Assembly: GCF_003719825.1 (NCBI RefSeq)
Contig: NZ_RIBS01000004.1
Location: forward strand, 186,001-250,000
Reading direction: 5' to 3'
DNA length: 64,000 bases
Origin: Montanilutibacter psychrotolerans
GTDB lineage: Bacteria; Pseudomonadota; Gammaproteobacteria; Xanthomonadales; Xanthomonadaceae
Shown: positions 17,348 through 26,048 of the stretch, in pieces
Numbering within the stretch: the stretch's first letter is position 1
Layout of the letters: every line of letters begins with the position of its first letter
The notes under the pieces: model-generated
Databases searched by the model: none
Told to the model about the DNA's origin: nothing
The model's input: the letters and a program-made list of their open reading frames with translations, nothing else
Translations under genes and position numbers: made by a program

Positions 17348-18442
17348 TCAGCCCGTGGTGGCGTCCGTCGCCTCGGGCAGTTCGATCACGAAGCGCGCGC
17401 CGCCGCTCTTGCGCGTCTCGTACCAGAGCTGTCCACCGGCATCGGCGATGATCTGTTTGGCCAGCGACAGGCCGAGCCCGCTGGAAATGCCGTCGTTGCC
17501 GTCGTGCAGTCGCGTGAACGGCTTGAACAGTTCGCGCTGCCGCAGCGGCGGTATGCCGGGTCCGCGATCGGCCACCACCAGCTGCCAGAACCCCGGCGCG
17601 CCGGCGCGCGCGGCCAGCAGCAACGGCGCGCCGGGTGCGTACTTCATGGCATTGGTCACCAGGTTCTCGCTGACCTGACGCAACACGCGCTCGTCGATGC
17701 CGACCGTGGCGGAGATCGCCGGACGCTGCAGTTCGATGTGGATGCCGTGGGCTTCCAACTGCATCTCGTAACGCTGCACCAGCCAATCGAGCGTGCGTCC
17801 GAGGTCGGCGCGATGGTTGTCGCCGGTGCAGGCACCGGACTGCCGCTCGAGGTAGTGCCGGATGTAGCCCAGCGCGTCGTCGGCGCTCTCGTGGATCATG
17901 TCCAGGTAGCGCGGCACGCGTTCGGGGCGGCAGCCGTCGTTGCGCAGGATGTCGCTGGCAAACAGCACACTGCTGATCGGGTTCTTGAGGTCGTGCGCGA
18001 CCAGGTTGACCAGTTCCTCGCGTTCGCGGGCCACGCGTTCGAGGCGGTCGCGGGTGAGCTTCAACCCGATGTGCGCGTTCACGCGCGCCAGCAGCTCTTC
18101 AGGCAGGAACGGCTTGGTCACGTAGTCGACCACGCCAGCGTCGAACGCGCGCAGCAGCAGTTCGCGGTCCTGCGCGGCGGTGACGAATATCACCGGCGTG
18201 CGCAGCGGCGCATGGCGGCTGCGCAGCGCGGCCAGCACGTCGAACCCGTCCATGCCCGGCATCATCATGTCGAGCAGGATCAGGTCGGGCACCGACTCGG
18301 CGTAGGTCGCCAGCGCTTCGTCGCCATTGCCGGCGACCAGCACGGTGTAGCCCTGACGGGACAGCAGGCTGCTGACCACGCGCAGGTTCGCGGACTGGTC
18401 GTCGACAACCAGGATGCAGCCGGTAGCGGGGACGCTGTTCAT
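17348..18442 (-). CDS. receiver domain-histidine kinase fusion
   Basis: A soluble signalling protein of 364 aa with the order reversed relative to classical hybrid kinases. A receiver domain comes first (residues 8-122, phosphoacceptor in DLILLDMMMPGMDG, Lys in YVTKPFLPEEL), then a short coiled linker. A HisKA domain (ELVNLVAHDLKNPISSVL, His in AHDLKN) and HATPase (VTNAMKYAPGAP, DRGPGIPP, GLGLSLAKQI) follow. It has no membrane or sensor domain, so it is probably phosphorylated by another kinase and relays the signal. It is monocistronic, and its output partner is not encoded nearby. Confidence 0.93.
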   Translation of the reverse strand: MNSVPATGCILVVDDQSANLRVVSSLLSRQGYTVLVAGNGDEALATYAESVPDLILLDMMMPGMDGFDVLAALRSRHAPLRTPVIFVTAAQDRELLLRAFDAGVVDYVTKPFLPEELLARVNAHIGLKLTRDRLERVAREREELVNLVAHDLKNPISSVLFASDILRNDGCRPERVPRYLDMIHESADDALGYIRHYLERQSGACTGDNHRADLGRTLDWLVQRYEMQLEAHGIHIELQRPAISATVGIDERVLRQVSENLVTNAMKYAPGAPLLLAARAGAPGFWQLVVADRGPGIPPLRQRELFKPFTRLHDGNDGISSGLGLSLAKQIIADAGGQLWYETRKSGGARFVIELPEATDATTG

Positions 18443-18814
18443 GCCTGAGTGATTCCCGGATGTGGGCGTCCGATTCCCCTGATCGGTGCCGCGGGCAAAG
18501 CGCTGGCGTGCAGACGTTAGCAGAACGCATTGGCCAGGACGGTACGGCCGAACGTGGCCCGCCTGGAGCGCGACGGCGGCGCCGCGTCCGGGCCCGGACG
18601 CGGCGGGGCCCATGGTGCGATGGCGGGGCGGCGGTGGCTGCCCGTCGACGTCGACAGCTTGCGCCGCGTCGCGGAAACCGGGCTGTCCGGGACGGTGCGG
18701 CGGCACCCGGGCCGTCGACGGCGCTGGGCGTGATCGCCGTGGGCCGTCATCATGGCGTCCTGCCGACGCCGCACGCGCCTGCGCGCACCTGTCCACGTTG
18801 CCGATGGAGCTGCC
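18443..18814. other. intergenic stretch between divergent genes
   Basis: This 370-base region separates the receiver-kinase gene (minus) from the aldo-keto reductase (plus). It should carry both promoters. Frames crossing it have shadow-like Arg/Ala/Gly composition, and no RNA gene or repeat was recognised. Confidence 0.4.
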
Positions 18815-19762
18815 ATGAACCGACGTCCACTGGGTCGATCGCCGTTGTCGGTGGCGCCGTTCGCGTTCGGCGGCAACGTGTTTGGTTGGAGCGTCGACGA
18901 GGCGACCTCGTTTGCGCTGCTGGATGCCTTCGTCGATGCCGGTTTCGACCTGGTCGACACCGCCGACAGCTACGCGCACTGGGCACCGGGGAACCACGGC
19001 GGTGAGTCCGAGGCCATCATCGGCCGCTGGCTGCGGCGCGGTGGCAAGCGCGATCGCGTCACCATCGCGACCAAGGTCGGCAAGTGGGTGCCGCGGCCCG
19101 GGCTGTCGCCGGCCAACATCGCCGCCGCCGCCGACGAGTCGCTACGGCGCCTGCAGACCGACGTCATCGATCTGTACCAGGCGCACCAGGACGATCCGCT
19201 GGTGCCGCTGGCCGACACCCTCGGCGCGTTCGCGCGGCTGATCGAGCAGGGAAAGGTGCGCGCGATCGGCGCGTCCAACTATTCCGCAGAACGCTTCGCC
19301 CAGGCGCTCGACACCGCGCAGGAGCTGGGCCTGCCGCGCTACGAGTGCCTGCAGCCCGAGTACAACCTGGTCGACCGCGCGGGTTTCGAGAGCGCGCTCG
19401 AGCCGTTGGTGCGGGAGCGTTCGGTGGGCGTGATCAGCTATTACTCGTTGGCCAGCGGTTTCCTCAGTGGCAAGTACCGCAGCGTCGCTGACCTTGGCAA
19501 GAGCGCCGCGCGCGCCGGTGCGGTGATGCGCTATCTCGAGCCGCGCGGCCTGCGCGTGCTGGAGGCGCTGGACGACGTGGCCGCCGGGCATGGCGCGACA
19601 CCGGCGCAGTGCGCGCTGGCGTGGCTGATGGCGCGGCCCAGCGTGACCGCGCCCATTGCGAGCGCGACCAGCGTCGAGCAGCTGCGGGAACTGCTGGGCG
19701 CGGCGCGGCTGTCGCTGTCGGCGGACGACATCGCACAACTGGATGCGGCCGGTGCCGCCTGA
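18815..19762 (+). CDS. aldo-keto reductase
   Basis: A 315-aa NADPH-dependent oxidoreductase with a TIM-barrel fold. The catalytic tetrad is visible: Asp and Tyr in LVDTADSYAHW, Lys in TIATKVGKW and His in LYQAHQDDP. The C-terminal coenzyme segment is VTAPIASATSVEQLRELL. Start at 18815 with GGAG five bases upstream. It resembles YghZ/Tas-like reductases; the physiological substrate is unknown. It precedes an EamA transporter by about 90 bases on the same strand. Confidence 0.92.
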   Translation: MNRRPLGRSPLSVAPFAFGGNVFGWSVDEATSFALLDAFVDAGFDLVDTADSYAHWAPGNHGGESEAIIGRWLRRGGKRDRVTIATKVGKWVPRPGLSPANIAAAADESLRRLQTDVIDLYQAHQDDPLVPLADTLGAFARLIEQGKVRAIGASNYSAERFAQALDTAQELGLPRYECLQPEYNLVDRAGFESALEPLVRERSVGVISYYSLASGFLSGKYRSVADLGKSAARAGAVMRYLEPRGLRVLEALDDVAAGHGATPAQCALAWLMARPSVTAPIASATSVEQLRELLGAARLSLSADDIAQLDAAGAA

Positions 19763-19855
19763 GGGCGGTGCTCGCCCGCGCCCCGTGATGCCTCACCCTC
19801 GCGCGGCGCGCTTGCCGCGACCGCGCTCCTGCGCCGCATTCCACACGACCCAGTG

Positions 19856-20800
19856 ATGACCGACTCCATCGACCCACACGCGCTGCGCCGGCATCGCACC
19901 GGCCTTGCGTTGGCTGCCGCCGGCGCGGTGCTGTTCTCGGCCAAGGCGATCCTCGCCAAGTTCCTGTTCCGCGAAGGGCTCGACGCGCTGGACGTGATGG
20001 CGTTGCGCATGCTGATGGCGCTGCCGCTGTTCGTCGCGCTGGGCTGGCGAGAGCGTCACCGTGGCGGTGCGCAGGCGCTGTCGCGTCGCGACATGGGGCT
20101 GATCCTCGTGCTGGGCGTTCTGGGCTACTACCTCTCCAGCCTGCTGGACTTCTGGGGCCTGCAGTACGTGCCGGTGTCGCTGGAGCGGTTGATCCTGTTC
20201 CTCAACCCGACCTTCGTGCTGCTGTTGGGGGTTCTGGCGTTTGGCCGCCGCGTCGCGCGCCGGGAATGGGTGGCGATGGCCGTCAGCTACGCCGGCGTCA
20301 CGCTGGTGTTCGCCGAGAACCTGCGCGCGCAGGGCGATCACCTGCTGTTCGGCAGCGCGCTGGTGCTGTTGGCGGCGATGAGCTACGCGCTTTACCTGGC
20401 CATGTCGGGGCAGCTGGTCAAGCGCATCGGCTCGCTGCGCCTGGTGGCGTACGCGATGTGCGTGTCCACCGCGGCGACCGTGCTGCATTACCTGCTGGTG
20501 CGCGATCCGCAGCACCTGCTGCAACTGCCGGCCAACGCCTACCTGCTGGCGGTGGCCAACGCCGTGCTGTGCACCTTCCTGCCGGTGACGTTCACGATGG
20601 CGGCGGTCGCGCGACTGGGCGCGGCCACCGCCGCGCAGCTGTCGGTGATCGGCCCGGTGTCGCTGCTGTTCCTCGGCGGCTGGCTGCTGGGCGAGCCGAT
20701 CACGGCGCTGCAGTTGCTCGGTACCGGGGTGGTGCTGGGCGGCGTGTGGGTGCTGACCCGCCCGGGTGCCAACTCGGTGCCGATCGCTGGCGAGGAGTAG
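19856..20800 (+). CDS. EamA/DMT-family transporter
   Basis: A 314-aa inner-membrane protein with ten predicted helices in two EamA repeats. The first begins LALAAAGAVLFSAKAILAKFLF and the second around LLFGSALVLLAAMSYALYL. Start at the ATG at 19856; a GTG directly before it is also in frame. DMT transporters export metabolites or drugs, and the substrate cannot be deduced. It lies downstream of the aldo-keto reductase and converges with ada. Confidence 0.9.
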   Translation: MTDSIDPHALRRHRTGLALAAAGAVLFSAKAILAKFLFREGLDALDVMALRMLMALPLFVALGWRERHRGGAQALSRRDMGLILVLGVLGYYLSSLLDFWGLQYVPVSLERLILFLNPTFVLLLGVLAFGRRVARREWVAMAVSYAGVTLVFAENLRAQGDHLLFGSALVLLAAMSYALYLAMSGQLVKRIGSLRLVAYAMCVSTAATVLHYLLVRDPQHLLQLPANAYLLAVANAVLCTFLPVTFTMAAVARLGAATAAQLSVIGPVSLLFLGGWLLGEPITALQLLGTGVVLGGVWVLTRPGANSVPIAGEE

Positions 20801-20841
20801 CGGGCGCGGTACGTGCCCGCACAGCGCGTGTCGGTGCCGGC

Positions 20842-22023
20842 TCAGGCCCGCGAGGTGGACTTGCCGGGCGCGCGCATGCGGCGCGTCGTCGTCCCGCCGG
20901 ACGGCGTCGGTGCGACGGTGGTGGTTGCCGCTGGCGCCTCGCGCTGCAGCAGCTCGCGTTTGCGCTCGACGCCCCAGCGATAGCCCGACAGTGCGCCGTC
21001 GCTGCGCACCACGCGATGGCAGGGGATGGCCACGGCGAGGTGGTTCGCCGCGCACGCCTGCGCCACCGCGCGCACGGCCCGGGGCATGCCGATGCTGGCC
21101 GCGACCTGCGCGTACGACGCGGTGCTGCCGGCCGGGATCTGCCGGAGGGCCTGCCAGACGCGCTCCTGGAACGCCGTGCCCTGCACGTCCAGCGGCAGGT
21201 CCAGACCGATCGCGGGTGCCTCGACGTGGCCCACCACGCGCGCCACCAGGTGCTCGAAGCCGGCATCGCCGCCGATCAGGTTCGCGCGCGGGAACTGGTC
21301 CTGCAGATCGCGCGCCAGGGCATCGGGATCCTCGCCCAGCAGGATCGCGCAGACGCCACGTTCGCTGCGCGCGACCAGGATCGCGCCGAGCGAGCATTCA
21401 CCGACGGCGAAGCGGATGTCGGTGTTGCTGCCGCCGGCGCGGTAGTCCTTCGGACGCATTCCCAGGCGCTGGCCGGCGGTTTCGTAGAAGCGGCTGTTGG
21501 CGTTGAAGCCGGCGTCGTAGATCGCATCGGTGATGGTCGGCGTGCGATCGAGTCGATCGCGCATCTGCCGGGCACGGTGCGCGGACGCGTAGGCCTTGGG
21601 CGTGACGCCGGTGGCGGCCTTGAAGACGCGATGGAAGTGGTAGGGACTCATCGCCGCGCGTTGTGCGAGTTCGGCCAGCGACGGCGTCGCATCGGCTGCC
21701 TCGATGTGCCGGCATGCCGCCGCGACCACCGCCGCGTGCTGCGCGGCGACCGCGCTCTGATCGGCGGCCGCGCGTCGGCTGGGCCGGTAACCGGCGGCCT
21801 GCGCGGCCTCGGCATTGTCGAAGAACACCACGTTCTGCGGCCGCGGCAAACGCGATGGGCTGCTCGGCCGGCAGTACACGCCGGTGGTCTTCACCGCGTA
21901 GACGAAGCGCGCGTCGGCGGCGGGATCGCGTGCCACCACGGCCGCCCAGCGGGGATCACGCTCGGTCGCGGACGGCGGGCTGGCGATGGACTGTCGGGCG
22001 GTGGATCGAAGTGGACGGTTCAT
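20842..22023 (-). CDS. ada: Ada-type regulator/O6-methylguanine-DNA methyltransferase with degenerate zinc site
   Basis: A 393-aa protein with the Ada order: N-terminal Ada domain, AraC helix-turn-helix (SLAELAQRAAMSPYHFHRVF) and methyltransferase domain. The active Cys335 in IPCHRV is intact, so O6-methylguanine repair should work. In the N-terminal domain only Cys51 (equivalent to E. coli Cys38) remains. The other three zinc ligands are replaced by Ser55, Ser82 and Ala85 (YCRPSSPS and YRPSRRA). Methylphosphotriester sensing by the zinc-bound Cys is therefore doubtful. It follows alkB and a 2OG oxygenase on the same strand, an alkylation-repair cluster. Confidence 0.93.
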   Translation of the reverse strand: MNRPLRSTARQSIASPPSATERDPRWAAVVARDPAADARFVYAVKTTGVYCRPSSPSRLPRPQNVVFFDNAEAAQAAGYRPSRRAAADQSAVAAQHAAVVAAACRHIEAADATPSLAELAQRAAMSPYHFHRVFKAATGVTPKAYASAHRARQMRDRLDRTPTITDAIYDAGFNANSRFYETAGQRLGMRPKDYRAGGSNTDIRFAVGECSLGAILVARSERGVCAILLGEDPDALARDLQDQFPRANLIGGDAGFEHLVARVVGHVEAPAIGLDLPLDVQGTAFQERVWQALRQIPAGSTASYAQVAASIGMPRAVRAVAQACAANHLAVAIPCHRVVRSDGALSGYRWGVERKRELLQREAPAATTTVAPTPSGGTTTRRMRAPGKSTSRA

Positions 22024-22198
22024 GGCGTCGATGCGTGGGTAGCCTGGCCAGTGGTCAAGGTAGGCCGTGTGCCCGCGGCGATCACTCCGGGTCTTGCGGT
22101 CGAATTGGCGGTGATCGGCCGTGCCCGGGCGGGCCTGCGTCGATCTGGACGGCTGTGTCCAAGCTACTCCAACCGGCCGGCGTGCCGCATCGTGCGGG

Positions 22199-22846
22199 TC
22201 AGCCGGCCTTGCGCAGCGTGAAGTTGATGCGCTGCTCGCCCAGCAGCGGGTGCCGGGCCGGTTTGAGCGGCACAACGCCGTGGAAGCGCAGGCGATCGAC
22301 GCCGCCCCAGACCACCACGTCGCCGTGCACCAGTGGTATGCGCGCGGCCTTGTCGGCCCGCCGATGGCCGCCGAAAAGAAACGTCGCCGGAATGCCGAGC
22401 GAGACCGAGACGATCGGATGGTCGTGGCTGCGTTCGTCGCGGTCCTGGTGCAGCGACAACCGCGTCCCGGGCAGGTAGCGGTTGATCAGGCAGGCATCGG
22501 GAACGAACCCGGGGAATCCGGCCTCGCTGGCGGCCTCGCGTGCCAACGCCAGCATGGCGACGGGCATCGCGGGCCAGGGTTGGCCGCTGTCGGGATCGTG
22601 GCTGGCATAGCGATAGCCGCGCCGGTCGCTGGTCCAGCCCAGCGCGCCGCAATTGGTCATCGCCGCCGACATGGTCAATCCGCCCGGCGTCACCAGTCGG
22701 CGGAACGGCGCGGCCGCGCTGACGTCCGCCAGCGCAAGCAGCAGTTCCGCTTCGTTCGCCAGCGCGAAGCCGCGCAGCACGAATGCCTGTTCGCCGAGGC
22801 GTTCGCGGTGGCCAACCAGAGCGGTACCGAACAGGTCGCCAATCAT
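22199..22846 (-). CDS. alkB: alpha-ketoglutarate-dependent DNA dealkylase AlkB
   Basis: A 215-aa Fe(II)/2-oxoglutarate dioxygenase that reverses 1-methyladenine and 3-methylcytosine damage. The iron ligands are His and Asp in LSLHQDRDE and the distal His in RLRFHGVVPL. The RxNxTxR signature RINFTLR ends the protein. The family substrate loop RYASHDPDSGQPWPAMP is present. It starts nine bases after the stop of the upstream 2OG oxygenase and lies 175 bases ahead of ada. Confidence 0.97.
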   Translation of the reverse strand: MIGDLFGTALVGHRERLGEQAFVLRGFALANEAELLLALADVSAAAPFRRLVTPGGLTMSAAMTNCGALGWTSDRRGYRYASHDPDSGQPWPAMPVAMLALAREAASEAGFPGFVPDACLINRYLPGTRLSLHQDRDERSHDHPIVSVSLGIPATFLFGGHRRADKAARIPLVHGDVVVWGGVDRLRFHGVVPLKPARHPLLGEQRINFTLRKAG

Positions 22847-22855
22847 CGATCCGAC

Positions 22856-23587
22856 TCAGCGTGCATCGTGGAAGATGATGCCCAGCGCGTGCCGCTGTCC
22901 GCAACGGACCCGGCTGACGCCGTGGCGAAGTGTGACCTTGCGGCTGCCGTGTGCGCCCGCCACCGGTCGCTGGTTGACCGCAAACAGCACCGCGTCGCCC
23001 TGCGCCAGCGGCACCACTTCGGCGCGCGACTGCTGGCGCGGGCGTTGTTCGGTCAGCACGAATTCGCCGCCCTCGAAATCGCGGCCCGGTTGCGACAGCA
23101 GCACCGTCAGCTGGATCGGAAAGACGTGCTCCCCGTACAGGTCCTGGTGCAGGCAGTTGTAGTCGCCCTCGCCGTACCGCAGCAGCAGCGGCGTGGGTCG
23201 CAGCTGGCCGGCGTCATGGCAGCGCCGGATGAATTCCTCGTGGTGTTCGGGGTAGTGCACGTCGACCTGCATCGCATCGTTCCAGCGATTGGCGATTGCC
23301 ACCAGGCGTGGGTAGATCGCCGAGCGCAGCGCCGACACGGCGTCGGGCAACGGATACCCGAAGTACTTGTACTCGCCGCTGCCGAAGCCGTAACGCGCCA
23401 TCACGACGCGGCTGCGAAAGGGATCGTGGTGCGCGTACAGCGCGGTCATCGCCGCGCATTCGTCCGCGGTCAGCAGACCCGGCAGCAGAGCGTTGCCGTG
23501 TGCGTCGAGCGAACGCTGGGCTTCGTCCCAATCGAACGCGGACACGCGGTCGCCGGGTGTGCCGGCATCGCCCCGTTCGACGCTCAT
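22856..23587 (-). CDS. 2OG-Fe(II) oxygenase adjacent to alkB
   Basis: A 243-aa dioxygenase, started at the ATG at 23587; an in-frame start 36 codons upstream exists but its extension looks non-coding. Iron ligands are His and Asp in YNCLHQDLYGEHVFP and the distal His in KVTLRHGVSRVR, with HALGIIFHDAR at the end. The central signature FEGGEFVLTEQRPRQQSR is typical of a group often found beside Ada/AlkB. It is presumably an alkylation-damage or protein hydroxylase, with substrate unknown. Nine bases separate it from alkB, so they are co-transcribed. Confidence 0.88.
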   Translation of the reverse strand: MSVERGDAGTPGDRVSAFDWDEAQRSLDAHGNALLPGLLTADECAAMTALYAHHDPFRSRVVMARYGFGSGEYKYFGYPLPDAVSALRSAIYPRLVAIANRWNDAMQVDVHYPEHHEEFIRRCHDAGQLRPTPLLLRYGEGDYNCLHQDLYGEHVFPIQLTVLLSQPGRDFEGGEFVLTEQRPRQQSRAEVVPLAQGDAVLFAVNQRPVAGAHGSRKVTLRHGVSRVRCGQRHALGIIFHDAR

Positions 23588-23858
23588 GCGTTCGCCCCGC
23601 GGCGCGGGCGCCACGCCGAGAGTGGCGGACGCCGGCGGGTATCGGTCGCGGCGGTCTGGGTCATGGTCGAGGTTCCGTTGAGTGGTCGCGATCACGGCAG
23701 TGTGCCGGCACGAATCGCGCCAGGCACTCCGTTGCTTGCTGGCGAATTCGCCATCGGTTGGCGGGCTTGCCTGCCGTGTCGATGTCCGGTGCGCCGCGCC
23801 GGCAGCCAGGCAGATGGATGGTCCGTGCGACGGCGGCGCAGCAGTGGGGCGATCGCGG

Positions 23859-24428
23859 TCAGCGGCGCCGACGGGTGTTGCCGGGTTCGGCCGGGCAGTC
23901 GCGCCATTGCCCCGGTGCCAGGCCGGAAAGCTGTTGCGTGCCGATCGCGGTGCGGATCAGGCGCAGGGTCGGCAGCCCGACCGCGGCGGTCATCCGCCGC
24001 ACCTGGCGGTTGCGCCCTTCGTGGATGGTCAGCTGCAGCCATGAATCGGCCACGGTCTTGCGGTAACGCACCGGCGGATCGCGCGGCCACAGCCAGTGCG
24101 GCGGGTCGATCGCCAGCGCCTGCGCGGGCAGCGTCAGGCCGTCGTTGAGCACCACGCCCCGGCATAGTGCGTCGAGCTGGTGCGTCGACGGTTCGCCCTC
24201 GACCTGCACGACGTAGGTCTTGGGTTCCTTGTGGCGCGGGTCGGTGAGGCGATGGGCCAACGGGCCATCGTCGGTCAGCAGCAGCAAGCCTTCGCTGTCG
24301 TGGTCGAGGCGGCCGGCGGCATAGACGTCCGCGGGCAGGCCGAAGCCCGCCAGCGTGGGCCGCGGCGGCGTGCTGCGATCGGTGAACTGGCACAGCACGC
24401 CGTACGGCTTGTTGAACGCGATCAGCAT
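23859..24428 (-). CDS. rluE: 23S rRNA pseudouridine synthase, RluE-type
   Basis: A 189-aa small-family pseudouridine synthase lacking an S4 domain, as RluE does. The catalytic Asp lies in [14 protein letters not shown]. The closing motif is [25 protein letters not shown]. It opens with [15 protein letters not shown]. RluE modifies a uridine in helix 84 of 23S rRNA in E. coli. An RsuA/RluB relation is possible, but the absence of an S4 domain favours RluE. Confidence 0.92.
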   Translation of the reverse strand: MLIAFNKPYGVLCQFTDRSTPPRPTLAGFGLPADVYAAGRLDHDSEGLLLLTDDGPLAHRLTDPRHKEPKTYVVQVEGEPSTHQLDALCRGVVLNDGLTLPAQALAIDPPHWLWPRDPPVRYRKTVADSWLQLTIHEGRNRQVRRMTAAVGLPTLRLIRTAIGTQQLSGLAPGQWRDCPAEPGNTRRRR

Positions 24429-24449
24429 CGGCGCGTCCGGTACCGCGGA

Positions 24450-24881
24450 TTACTGGTCGGCAATGCTCATGACCTTCAGCGAGTAGTCGCCGGTGGCGCT
24501 GTCGTCGTCGCCCGAGAGCGCGTGGACGCGAAGCAGGTATTCGCCGGCGGCCTCGACCTCGGTGACGATCAGCGAGTCGGTGCTGTCGCCTTCGCCTTCG
24601 CGGTCATCGTTCTCGGAGATCTTGTTGCCGGTCGGTCCGAACAGCACCAGCACGGTGTCGAAGTCGTCGGACTTGGCGCTGATCGCGACCAGCTGGCCGG
24701 CCGGCAGGTTGATGCGGTAGTCGTGGCTGCGGCCACCGTTGTCGCTCGGGCGGTCGGCGGCGACCAGGGTGCCGTTGACCTGACGACCCATCTGCAGCGA
24801 CTTCGGGCTCCAGTCGGCAGCGCTGGCGGTGGTGGCGGCGAGAGCGGCGACGAGGCCGAGCGCGAGGGTGTGGAGGCGCAT
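24450..24881 (-). CDS. exported PPC-domain protein
   Basis: A 143-aa periplasmic or secreted protein. The signal peptide MRLHTLALGLVAALAATTASA is followed by a bacterial pre-peptidase C-terminal (PPC) beta-sandwich. Diagnostic parts are the opening VNGTLVAADRPSDNGGRSHDYRI, FDTVLVLFGPTG, NDDREGEGDSTDS and EYLLRVHAL. In larger enzymes this domain is cleaved off or helps folding; here it stands alone. The role is unknown. Confidence 0.87.
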   Translation of the reverse strand: MRLHTLALGLVAALAATTASAADWSPKSLQMGRQVNGTLVAADRPSDNGGRSHDYRINLPAGQLVAISAKSDDFDTVLVLFGPTGNKISENDDREGEGDSTDSLIVTEVEAAGEYLLRVHALSGDDDSATGDYSLKVMSIADQ

Positions 24882-24981
24882 GTACTTTCCTTAGTTTTTG
24901 GTTTTGTTGGCAGGGAATGGTTCGAGGGATCGCCGGACGCCCCTGCGCGGCCGGCGTGATCGAAACGGTCTGGCGGCGCGC

Positions 24982-25878
24982 TCAACCGGCCGGCTTGCGG
25001 AACCGCAGGGTCATGCGGTCGCTCTCGCCAATCGCCTTGTATTTTGCATTGTCCGCGGGCTCGTGGTCGTTCACCGGTGGCAGCGTCCACACGCCATTGG
25101 GATGGTCGCGCGTGTCGGCCGGGTTGGCGTTGACTTCGCTGCTGGCGTCGAGCACGAATCCGGCGGCCTGCGCCATCGCGATGATCTGCGCCTGGCCGAC
25201 GTAACCGGACTTGTCATCGGCCGGCACGTCGGCGGCGGCGCGGTGTTCGACCACGCCCAGCGTGCCGCCCGGGCGCAGTACGGCGAAGAAGCCCTTGAAC
25301 ATGCCCTCGGCCTGGCCGGCCATGCGCCAGTTGTGGACGTTGCGGAAGGTCAGCACCGCGTCGGCCGAGGCCGGCGGACCGAACACGGGCTGCACGGGAT
25401 TGAAAGCGACCACGCGCGCGCGATCGAACTGCGCCGGCGCCGCGGCGAACTTCGCGTCGAGCTGGCTGCGATAGCGCTGCTGGTTGTCGCGGCCGCGGCC
25501 TTCGGGCACCGCGGCCGGATCGACCATCGCGGCGATGTACTGGCCGTCCTGGCGCAGGTACGGGGCCAGGATTTCGGCGTACCAGCCGCCGCCCGGGGTG
25601 ATCTCGATGACGGTCTGGCCACCCATGACCTCAAAGAAGGTCAGCGTCTCGCGCGGGTGGCGGTAGCGGTCACGCGCGACATTGCCGGCGCTGCGCCAGT
25701 CGCCGGCGATCGCGGCGTCGAGCTGGGCCCGACCGAGCATGTCGCCGCGCGGTGCGCGTGCGGACGCGTCGGCCTGGCTGCCCACCGTGGCGGCGTCGGG
25801 CGTCGCAGAGGCGGTTGCTCCTCCGGCACAAGCGGCCAGAAGGCCGGGGAGGATCGCAGCAAGCAGCAATGGCTTCAT
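24982..25878 (-). CDS. exported SAM-methyltransferase-like lipoprotein
   Basis: A 298-aa protein with a lipoprotein signal (MKPLLLAAILPGLLAAC, LAAC lipobox, Cys17). A Rossmann methyltransferase fold follows, with motif I TVIEITPGGGWYAEILAP and LTFRNVHNW, then VLRPGGTLGVVEHRA. Similar exported methyltransferase-like proteins are common in Xanthomonadaceae and Sphingomonads. Because S-adenosylmethionine is not expected in the periplasm, the activity is doubtful. The start at 25878 is fixed by the signal sequence. Confidence 0.9.
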   Translation of the reverse strand: MKPLLLAAILPGLLAACAGGATASATPDAATVGSQADASARAPRGDMLGRAQLDAAIAGDWRSAGNVARDRYRHPRETLTFFEVMGGQTVIEITPGGGWYAEILAPYLRQDGQYIAAMVDPAAVPEGRGRDNQQRYRSQLDAKFAAAPAQFDRARVVAFNPVQPVFGPPASADAVLTFRNVHNWRMAGQAEGMFKGFFAVLRPGGTLGVVEHRAAADVPADDKSGYVGQAQIIAMAQAAGFVLDASSEVNANPADTRDHPNGVWTLPPVNDHEPADNAKYKAIGESDRMTLRFRKPAG

Positions 25879-26048
25879 TCGCAGGGCTTCCAGTGAACGG
25901 GACGCCAGACTAGCGCCTCCGGAGCAGAAACGAGTGGTGGGCGTGAGGAACCGGCGGGGCGCGGGTGGGCGGGCCACGCCCGGACGTTGGCGAAGCGCGG
26001 TGAGACGGGATGCGGGCGCGGGCACCGACGGTCGCCGTCGTCCTCAGC

